In this document: positions 54,774-61,743 of the stretch, piece by piece | Layout: the number at the start of each line of letters is the position of its first letter | Numbering within the stretch: position 1 is the first letter of the stretch | The notes under the pieces: model-generated | What the model was told of the DNA's origin: nothing | Databases searched by the model: none | The model's input: only the letters and a program-made list of their open reading frames with translations | Made by a program: the position numbers and the translations under genes | Origin: Gangjinia marincola | Lineage (GTDB): Bacteria; Bacteroidota; Bacteroidia; Flavobacteriales; Flavobacteriaceae | Direction of reading: 5' to 3' | DNA: 64,000 bases | NCBI RefSeq assembly: GCF_039523415.1 | Contig: NZ_BAAAFG010000016.1 | Coordinates: 558,001 to 622,000, forward strand

Positions 54774-56220
54774 TCTGCACTAAATTTTCATTCAAATTAA
54801 GATTACGTTCCGGTATGGGGAGTACGAATCTAGTATTGGGATACAATAAATTGCATTGCTGTGCAATACAATCTCCACCAAAGGTATCTCTTATCACATC
54901 TTTTTCAAAGCGTGCGAGATCATAAAAATAGTGTCCTTCAAAGGCTAATTCTTTTCTTCGCTCCAAGAGGATGGCATCCAGTAAATCCTGACCGGTTGCC
55001 GTCACCGGAGTTACGCTTGGATTTGCTCTTTGCACAATGGTATAGAGATAATTTTGTGCTACGTTATCGTTGCCCAGGCGCGCTTGAGCTTCGGCGGCGA
55101 TAAGGTAAACTTCAGAGAGACGCATGATGATCGTACCGGGATTATCCTGAAATTTTTTGGTCCAATAGTAGGTCACGGGTATATTTTCCTGATTGATGGT
55201 CGTGATAATGTCTTCGGCAATAAATAAATCGCTGCGTACATCCAACGGATCATAAAGGGATCTAAGATCTTGGGAGGCTACAAAACGTCCCCATTCTACC
55301 GGGGTGTATCCAAACGTCCCTTCCAAGCTTCCACTTACATCTCCACCATTATCTGTGGGTAAACTCAACTCCAAAATGACTTCACTCACAGGTGCATTGG
55401 GCTGTTCCCATTCTGCCACGTAATTCGCGGTAATCATGAGCGGGATGGAGGTCTCTGCGATGAATTCTTCTGCTAGATCTGCCGCTCTTTGCCAGTTTGC
55501 TGCATTGAGGTACGCTCTTATAAGCAAGGCTGTTATACTTTCTTGGGAAAAATAGCTATAATTAGGACCTAGAGGCAAGACACTTTCGGAGGTAATAAGA
55601 TCCAACGCTTGTTGGTAGTCTGCGATGATGAGCGCGTAACTTTCGGCTACTGTTTTTCTTGCCGAAAAATCTACTCCCGGTTCTTGAGGTTCAGTGTTGT
55701 ATACAATACCCAGGTGAGAAGCATCTGCGGTAAACAAATAATGCTGACCGTATAATCTAAGTAATTGTTCGTGAGTGAATGCTCTTATGGCTAGTGTTTC
55801 GGCTTTAATTTGATCCTTTTGAGCAGTAGAGGCATCGGTTAAATTATCTACATAGTCAAGCATTAAATTTGCACTATTAATAACTTCGTAGAAGCTTTGA
55901 TAGACCGATGCCAGATCAGAATCTTCTTCTCGATCATTAAAGGTGTAGATGTTTTCGACATTATTTTCGACATTGACGGGTCGTTCTTCCTCAACTGGAG
56001 CAAAAGTGATATTCCCTCCTAAAAGATCCGCATACGTATAGAATTCTCTTTCTCTAATGACAGCTTCTAATTGAATGTAGGTGCCATTCATCACTTCTTG
56101 CATGCCTGCGTAAGAACCTAACTGCTCATTGAATGAAACAGCATCAACAGGTTCTTTGTCCAAAAAATCCTCGCATCCTATCGCGAATATCAACACAAGT
56201 ATGTAATAGCATTTTTTCAT
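54760..56220 (-). CDS. SusD/RagB-family surface lipoprotein (SusD4)
   Basis: 486 residues, lipidated at Cys16 (LIFAIGC then EDFLDKEP, the classical SusD start FLDKEP). TPR-like helices include AIRAFTHEQLLRLYGQHYL, MRLSEVYLIAAEAQARLGN and LLERRKELAFEGHYFYDLAR, and the C-terminus is LNENLVQNDGY. It is the binding lid for SusC4 and begins 1 nt after the susC4 stop, so the two are tightly co-translated. Confidence 0.95.
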   Translation of the reverse strand: MKKCYYILVLIFAIGCEDFLDKEPVDAVSFNEQLGSYAGMQEVMNGTYIQLEAVIREREFYTYADLLGGNITFAPVEEERPVNVENNVENIYTFNDREEDSDLASVYQSFYEVINSANLMLDYVDNLTDASTAQKDQIKAETLAIRAFTHEQLLRLYGQHYLFTADASHLGIVYNTEPQEPGVDFSARKTVAESYALIIADYQQALDLITSESVLPLGPNYSYFSQESITALLIRAYLNAANWQRAADLAEEFIAETSIPLMITANYVAEWEQPNAPVSEVILELSLPTDNGGDVSGSLEGTFGYTPVEWGRFVASQDLRSLYDPLDVRSDLFIAEDIITTINQENIPVTYYWTKKFQDNPGTIIMRLSEVYLIAAEAQARLGNDNVAQNYLYTIVQRANPSVTPVTATGQDLLDAILLERRKELAFEGHYFYDLARFEKDVIRDTFGGDCIAQQCNLLYPNTRFVLPIPERNLNLNENLVQNDGY

Positions 56221-56221
56221 C

Positions 56222-59200
56222 CTAAAAATTTGTACTTAAGCCCAAGGTTATGGTTCTGGATTGTGGATAAATAAATCTAAACTCTCTGGCTGCATTTAAT
56301 CCATCTAATGCTTCATTTTTATACCAATAGGCAACATTCGATATGTCTATAAACACCGAAGTGTTTTTAAAATAGGTTTGGCTTTTTAGCGGAAGCACAT
56401 AACTTAGATTGATATTTCTTAGTTGTATATGAGAAGTGTCATATACATATTTAGAACTGTTATTCACGATTAGGTTATTGTCTACTCTCGGATTGAATGT
56501 AATGTCGCCCGGCTCCTGCCAATAATTGAGCGCGTTGGTGGATAAATTTCTAGTTGGTAGTAATCGATATAAGTCAATGAGTTCGTCCCCCACTAAAATA
56601 TCTGTTCCCCAAGAGTAGGTCATCATCACCGCTAAAGAGAATCGATCAAAAAATGTAAACGTATTTCTAAATCCTCCAAAAAAATCAGGTTGACTATTCC
56701 CAAGTTCAACCCAATCTTTTTCATCAAAGGCGTTATTCAAGGTGGCGTTGTCATAAAGATCACCATTAACGCTAAATAAATTTGTTCCGGTTGCAGGGTC
56801 TACTCCCTCGTATTCATAGCCCCAAATCGCAGAGGTACTAGATCCTATACGTTGTGCCCTGGCAAGTTCGGCACCACTTTCATCTGATCCTAAACCTCTC
56901 AAATCTGTGATTTCGTTAAAGTTTCTGGCGAAGTTAAAGCTACTTCTCCAGGAGAATTTTTCAGCAAACCTAAGGTTCCCTGTAAGGGAAAATTCTACAC
57001 CACGATTATACATTTCGGCGCCATTAATTTGAACCGTGGCATATCCACTTTCATGCGGGACATCACGAGAAACGATTAAGTCCCTTAGATTTTCATTGTA
57101 CACCTCAACCGTAGCCTGAAGATTATTATTGAATACTCCAATATCTATCCCGGCATTGAATTTAATATTCTTTTCCCATCCCAGCTGATCATTTGGCGGA
57201 GAACTTTCGTCGGGGAATGCAACGCCAATGTTGCCATTATATCCCAGATCGTCCTCATCGTAGTCAAATAATCCTAATGCACGATACGATCCTATTCTGG
57301 AATTACCCGTTGAGCCATAACTTGTCCTTAGGCGCAAAAAGTTCACTCCATTATCCTTGTTAAAGAAGCTTTCTTCACTGATCACCCAACTCGCTCCGGC
57401 ACCAATATTTATGGCAGTATCCACATCACCACCAAAGGCCGAACTTTCATCCTGCCTTGCATTGACCAAAAGAAAATATTTACTCTTATAGTCATAATTG
57501 AATTGAGAATAGATAGAAATCCCGCTGCGTTCACTCCCGTCTTGATTAAAACTTTGTCCTCCTAAAGCTTCAGAAATAAGTTGTACTCTCTCAAAATCAA
57601 GAAAACCTGTGGCTAAAGCTCTACTCACCTTGGTAACTTCATCAAAGGTCTCTATCCCCAAAAGACCATCAAAAGTATGTTCATCCCTAAATTTCTTTTG
57701 ATAATATGCCTGCGCACGCCAGTTCCAACGATAGGATTCTCTATTATTAATTACTCTTGCACCCCAATTTGGATAGGTCTCCCCATTAAGTTCAAATGTT
57801 CCTGATCTTCTTCCGGATTCGTTTGCCCCAGAAAACCACCGATCTTGATCTTTATTATTATAATCTATGCCGAAAAACGTTGAAATATCTAATCCCTCCA
57901 ATACTGTGTAAGACAAGTTTAGACCGCTTAAAAATCCGGAGGTTTCGGTACGGTTTCTATTCTGTTCTGTGACTGCCAGGGGATGACCACTCCCTCTAAT
58001 GCCTAACTCGGCAAAATTTCCTTCCTCATCAAAAACCGGTAATGCCGAAGGGTAGGCATACCCAAATAAGGTGTTAGGTTGATTTTTATTGATGAAATTT
58101 GGACTAAAGGTCAATGCTGCCGAAAAATCTTTATGATTAAATGTGACATTTGAAGAAAGGCTAATGTTTTCAAATTCGTTGCCACGTTGGGCTTCATCAT
58201 TAAATAAATAACTCCCTCCTACCCGATAAGCTATTTTTTCACCCCCTCCTGAAACACTGAGCTGATATCGAGAAAAGAATCCCGAATTGTTCAACAAGTC
58301 AAACCAGTCTGTGTCAATGCTTTCATCAAAAGTACTTAACTCTTGCCCAAGGTTTTGTTCGTATTGATTGAGGAGAGTTCTGTACTGATCTGCGTTGAGG
58401 TAGGTGATTTGGTTAATTGCTTCAGAAATACCGGATTGCACCGAAAAATTAATTTTTGGAGCTCCCTTTCTTCCGGTCTTGGTCGTAATTAATATCACGC
58501 CGTTTGCGCCATCAGCTCCATATAGACTAACGGCTGCGGCATCTTTAAGCACGGTGAAGGATTCGATATTTTCAGGAGAAATTCTGGCAAGAGGATTCAA
58601 TCCGCTTTCATCAAAGGCTCCAGTCCCCGAAAATAGCATGTTGTCAATGGCAATTTCCTCTCCTACCACAATTCCATCAATAATAATCAAGGGTTGACGT
58701 GAAGTAGAAAGCATATTACCGTTTAATGGGGTTAAAGTGCCTTGTCCTCTAATATCAATGGTCACCGGTGCACCGGTTTGAGGATTCCCTTGGATGAGGA
58801 CTCCTGCAACTTGGCCTTCTAACAATTGATCAACGCTCTCAAAGGCTTCAAACGTATTGATTTCTTTGGTATTGATTTGGGAGACACTACCGACCACTTC
58901 TTGCTTTAGTTTTTTTGTGCCGTACGAACTGGTAATGATTACCTCATCTAATGCACTCACGTCTTCTTCAAGATAAATGGTAAAGGTAGATTGATTACCT
59001 ACTGTTATTTCTTTGGTTTGATACCCCAGAAAACTAATGACCAATGTGGTCGCAGAAATATTTTCGGCCTTAATTAAATACGTAAATTCTCCATCAAAAT
59101 TAGTGATTACTCCTACGCCCGTACCTTTAACTCTAACGCTGGCTCCCGGTAATGGAATATTATCTGATTTTGAAAGAACTGTTCCTGTGATCAGGCGTTC

Positions 59201-59263
59201 TTCTTGCGCCCATAATTGTACGCTAAAAAAAATTAGTGATATGATGATTACAAAATTCCGCAT
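56222..59263 (-). CDS. SusC/RagA-family TonB-dependent outer-membrane transporter (SusC4)
   Basis: 1013 residues. Signal peptide MRNFVIIISLIFFSVQLWA, cut before Q20, then the CarboxypepD_reg-like domain (ITGTVLSKSDNIPLPGASVR), the plug with QPLIIIDGIVVG and SLYGADGANGVILITTK, and a barrel ending RTITLGLSTNF. The ATG (59261-59263) directly follows the T run of a hairpin on the same strand, leaving no room for a normal leader if that hairpin terminates. The downstream partners are SusD4, a lipoprotein and a dihaem peroxidase. The substrate is unknown. Confidence 0.95.
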   Translation of the reverse strand: MRNFVIIISLIFFSVQLWAQEERLITGTVLSKSDNIPLPGASVRVKGTGVGVITNFDGEFTYLIKAENISATTLVISFLGYQTKEITVGNQSTFTIYLEEDVSALDEVIITSSYGTKKLKQEVVGSVSQINTKEINTFEAFESVDQLLEGQVAGVLIQGNPQTGAPVTIDIRGQGTLTPLNGNMLSTSRQPLIIIDGIVVGEEIAIDNMLFSGTGAFDESGLNPLARISPENIESFTVLKDAAAVSLYGADGANGVILITTKTGRKGAPKINFSVQSGISEAINQITYLNADQYRTLLNQYEQNLGQELSTFDESIDTDWFDLLNNSGFFSRYQLSVSGGGEKIAYRVGGSYLFNDEAQRGNEFENISLSSNVTFNHKDFSAALTFSPNFINKNQPNTLFGYAYPSALPVFDEEGNFAELGIRGSGHPLAVTEQNRNRTETSGFLSGLNLSYTVLEGLDISTFFGIDYNNKDQDRWFSGANESGRRSGTFELNGETYPNWGARVINNRESYRWNWRAQAYYQKKFRDEHTFDGLLGIETFDEVTKVSRALATGFLDFERVQLISEALGGQSFNQDGSERSGISIYSQFNYDYKSKYFLLVNARQDESSAFGGDVDTAINIGAGASWVISEESFFNKDNGVNFLRLRTSYGSTGNSRIGSYRALGLFDYDEDDLGYNGNIGVAFPDESSPPNDQLGWEKNIKFNAGIDIGVFNNNLQATVEVYNENLRDLIVSRDVPHESGYATVQINGAEMYNRGVEFSLTGNLRFAEKFSWRSSFNFARNFNEITDLRGLGSDESGAELARAQRIGSSTSAIWGYEYEGVDPATGTNLFSVNGDLYDNATLNNAFDEKDWVELGNSQPDFFGGFRNTFTFFDRFSLAVMMTYSWGTDILVGDELIDLYRLLPTRNLSTNALNYWQEPGDITFNPRVDNNLIVNNSSKYVYDTSHIQLRNINLSYVLPLKSQTYFKNTSVFIDISNVAYWYKNEALDGLNAAREFRFIYPQSRTITLGLSTNF

Positions 59264-59298
59264 AAAAAAGCTCTGTTCAGGATATCCTAAACAGAGCT
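59264..59298 (-). terminator. Hairpin with T run directly before the susC4 start codon
   Basis: A 9-bp stem AGCTCTGTT (59269-59277) with AACAGAGCT (59290-59298) encloses the palindrome AGGATATCCT. On the minus strand it ends in a run of T residues (59269 to 59264) that abuts the susC4 ATG. It has terminator shape for the T9SS gene 20 nt upstream, but its position would also block or control susC4 translation. Confidence 0.85.
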
Positions 59299-59317
59299 AA
59301 ATGTAAGGAGAAATTGA

Positions 59318-60739
59318 TTATTTTACGATGAGTTTTTGTGTAAAACGTTGCGTTTTGTTCTCTACCTGTAGCATATAAACACCTGTAGATAATGATATGT
59401 CCAGTTCCTTTCCTAATAAAGTTCCTCGCCCTACCGATTTACCCGTAAGATCAGTAATCGTATAGGTTCCACCTGTCATGTCTTCACTAAAATTAAGTCT
59501 GTTATTTACAGGATTGGGATAGGTTGAAACAGTTGAAAGACTAACTTCATTGATAGACAAGTTATTTGGATCCAGCGAATAAAGTTCAATTCCGTTGCCA
59601 CCCTGATCATCGGCTCTAAAATAGATCACGCCATCATAAAGTGTTAAATCATTTACATCTGTCACGCTATCATCCACTAGACTTGTAGTTGTACCATCTG
59701 TTCTCCAGATATGGCGTTCACCGTCATTTCCATCCTCTGCGGCATAGTATAAAAATCCGTCAAAAGCAGCAAAATCGGATGGATCGTGATTTTCATTGTC
59801 TCCAGAGATATCGCTAATTTTTGACACTTCATCCAAGAAAGGATCGTACTTCCACAGTTCATCACCGGTACCATCATCTCCTTCAAAATATAGATTACCA
59901 TCCCAAACAAACAAGTTATTTACTCCGTCGATATTGGCATTCGTGGCTGCTTCGACATCTGTTGTACCTGCTTCGGTGCCATCTGTTATGTATAAACCTC
60001 CTTCGGCTTCAAAATAGACTGCACCATCTAATAGCGTAAAGTTTGAAATACCAGAGTCTCCCGTGCCTATTTCAATATCTTTTACTAATGTGAATATCCC
60101 TACGGTAGGATCATATTCATACAATTCATTTCCTACGGTTGCATCATCTTCAGAATAATTCATATACAACAACAATTTATCATTGTACGAAATAATATTA
60201 CCGCCAAAAATAGTCTCTTCCCCGGCTTGATTATCTTGAGCTTCTGTCCCTGTTGTTCCGTCAAAAGCTAACAACCTATTATTATCTCCGGTTTCGTTTC
60301 TTCCGATAACATATATCACTCCATCTAGCAGTTTAGGATTTTGTGGACCGGCAAATCCTGCGGCATACATGGGAGCAGCGGTTACATTGGTTCCGTCTGT
60401 AAAATAAAAATCCTGTCCTCCCCGATCTACATTATATGCAGTGAAGTAAAGATTTCCATTAAAATCAATAAAATTACCAGGTGTACTTGAGTCATCCCCA
60501 GGTCGTATGTCCTCAATTAATTGAACGGTTTGCGTATCGTCATATTTATATAACTCAAAGCCTAAATCTGGCGTTCTAGCCCTAAAAAATAGTGTTCCGT
60601 TATAAACATTGAATACTGCCGGGGAGCTATTTTCTATATCATCTGTATCATCTGCTATATTTTCAACTAATATTGATTGAGCATTACTCAAAAGTGTAGC
60701 TAAAAAAAGCACTAGAATAGTGTAGTTTATTTTCATCAT
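59318..60739 (-). CDS. Secreted ELWxxDGT-repeat protein with T9SS sorting domain
   Basis: 473 residues with a signal peptide (MMKINYTILVLFLATLLSNA, cut before Q21). The body is made of repeated units like GFELYKYDD, DFYFTDGT, GGLYITDGTEAGT, DELWKYDP and RHIWRTDGTTT, the ELWxxDGT repeat that resembles a beta-propeller. Residues 405-473 form a type A T9SS C-terminal domain (STYPNPVNNRLNF to FTQKLIVK), so it is exported through the type IX system and probably surface-anchored or released. It is upstream of and co-oriented with susC4, separated by the hairpin. Confidence 0.92.
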   Translation of the reverse strand: MMKINYTILVLFLATLLSNAQSILVENIADDTDDIENSSPAVFNVYNGTLFFRARTPDLGFELYKYDDTQTVQLIEDIRPGDDSSTPGNFIDFNGNLYFTAYNVDRGGQDFYFTDGTNVTAAPMYAAGFAGPQNPKLLDGVIYVIGRNETGDNNRLLAFDGTTGTEAQDNQAGEETIFGGNIISYNDKLLLYMNYSEDDATVGNELYEYDPTVGIFTLVKDIEIGTGDSGISNFTLLDGAVYFEAEGGLYITDGTEAGTTDVEAATNANIDGVNNLFVWDGNLYFEGDDGTGDELWKYDPFLDEVSKISDISGDNENHDPSDFAAFDGFLYYAAEDGNDGERHIWRTDGTTTSLVDDSVTDVNDLTLYDGVIYFRADDQGGNGIELYSLDPNNLSINEVSLSTVSTYPNPVNNRLNFSEDMTGGTYTITDLTGKSVGRGTLLGKELDISLSTGVYMLQVENKTQRFTQKLIVK

Positions 60740-60758
60740 TATTTAATTTAAATTTCTA

Positions 60759-60766
60759 CAAAAATA
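60759..60766 (-). promoter_or_regulatory. Candidate promoter of the T9SS protein gene
   Basis: On the minus strand TATTTTTG is an exact -7 match, about 20 nt upstream of the start codon, with TTG at 60783-60785 (16-nt spacing, somewhat short). Confidence 0.55.
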
Positions 60767-60803
60767 AGCATGGAAGTGATGACAACTCTTGGTTTAACAG
60801 ACT

Positions 60804-61619
60804 TTAACCCTGTGCTAACCACAAAGTAACAAACCAACATATAGGTATCCCCTCTATCCAAAAAGAAGTGATGTAACGAGAATGTTTTTCTTTAATTCTT
60901 AGCACACTTACTAATCCCATTAAACCTATCACACCAGTAATCCATACTGTCTTTAAAGAGGAGTTTCCTATAAATTCCATTACAACAAAGATAATTATCA
61001 AAAAGCTGCCTACTGCTTTTGTTTGCTTTACACCAATCAAGAGAGGAATAGATCCCAACACCGATCTGTCTTCATGCATATCTCTAATTTCAAAAGGTAA
61101 TGTGATTGCAAATACGTATAAAAACCGTTGACTGGCTTCCAACCAAACGCGTTCAGAAAGCGGGAAGTTAGCGTTTATTATTGGTAGAATTACCGTGACC
61201 ACAGTCCAAACCAATGCAACTACAATAACTTTTATCCCTGTGAATGTCCTTAAGCTTTTCTTTTGCCTGGGTAACGGTAATGTATAGGCGATTAAAACCC
61301 CGCATAAGACCGCCATAAAAATTTGTGTTTTGGACCCTAAATAAATTCCAAAAAGCATAGCTCCAACAAAAGAAAATAAGCTCACCAAAAAAAATGTATC
61401 CTTAAACAATTTATGAGGATAAATTGCCTTTTTCCATCTGCTCCAATATTTCACAAAATTGTACCCTAAGATTGTAGCGAAAAAAACAAAAAAATAATAT
61501 GCATCTGCTACAACAAAACGCAAAGAGAAATGCGAAACTGCAATCAGAGACACCACAGCTAACGCCACGTGAATACTGCCATCTACATAAATATTAAACA
61601 CTTTTTTTAAGCTCCTCAC
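60804..61619 (-). CDS. UbiA-like multi-pass membrane protein
   Basis: 271 residues if started at GTG 61617-61619, with about eight hydrophobic segments. It resembles the UbiA prenyltransferase superfamily: GYNFVKYWSRW at the first loop and PFEIRDMHEDRSVLGSIPLLIG at the second, where EIRDMHED keeps a D-x-x-x-D pattern. The first loop lacks the usual NDxxD aspartates, so activity as a prenyltransferase is uncertain. A strong -7 box lies only 5 nt upstream of this GTG, so translation might instead start at the GTG at 61601 (V7). It is divergent from gcvP. Confidence 0.75.
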   Translation of the reverse strand: MRSLKKVFNIYVDGSIHVALAVVSLIAVSHFSLRFVVADAYYFFVFFATILGYNFVKYWSRWKKAIYPHKLFKDTFFLVSLFSFVGAMLFGIYLGSKTQIFMAVLCGVLIAYTLPLPRQKKSLRTFTGIKVIVVALVWTVVTVILPIINANFPLSERVWLEASQRFLYVFAITLPFEIRDMHEDRSVLGSIPLLIGVKQTKAVGSFLIIIFVVMEFIGNSSLKTVWITGVIGLMGLVSVLRIKEKHSRYITSFWIEGIPICWFVTLWLAQG

Positions 61620-61623
61620 CTAA

Positions 61624-61656
61624 CAAAAATAGACTATTGGGGATAATTCTTAACAA
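61624..61656 (-). promoter_or_regulatory. Candidate promoter of the UbiA-like gene
   Basis: On the minus strand TTG (61654-61656), a 22-nt spacer and an exact -7 TATTTTTG (61624-61631). It would place the transcript start very near the annotated GTG, implying a leaderless mRNA or a later start codon. Confidence 0.6.
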
Positions 61657-61696
61657 CAGTTGAAAAATTACAATAGTGCCTTAACCAATTTTATGA

Positions 61697-61724
61697 TTTG
61701 TTAGGTGTAAAAGCTGTATTTTTG
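61697..61724 (+). promoter_or_regulatory. Candidate promoter of gcvP
   Basis: TTTG (61697-61700) and an exact -7 TATTTTTG (61717-61724) with 16-nt spacing, leaving a leader of about 12-15 nt before the gcvP start codon. Confidence 0.6.
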
Positions 61725-61743
61725 CACTTTATTTATTGATGTG

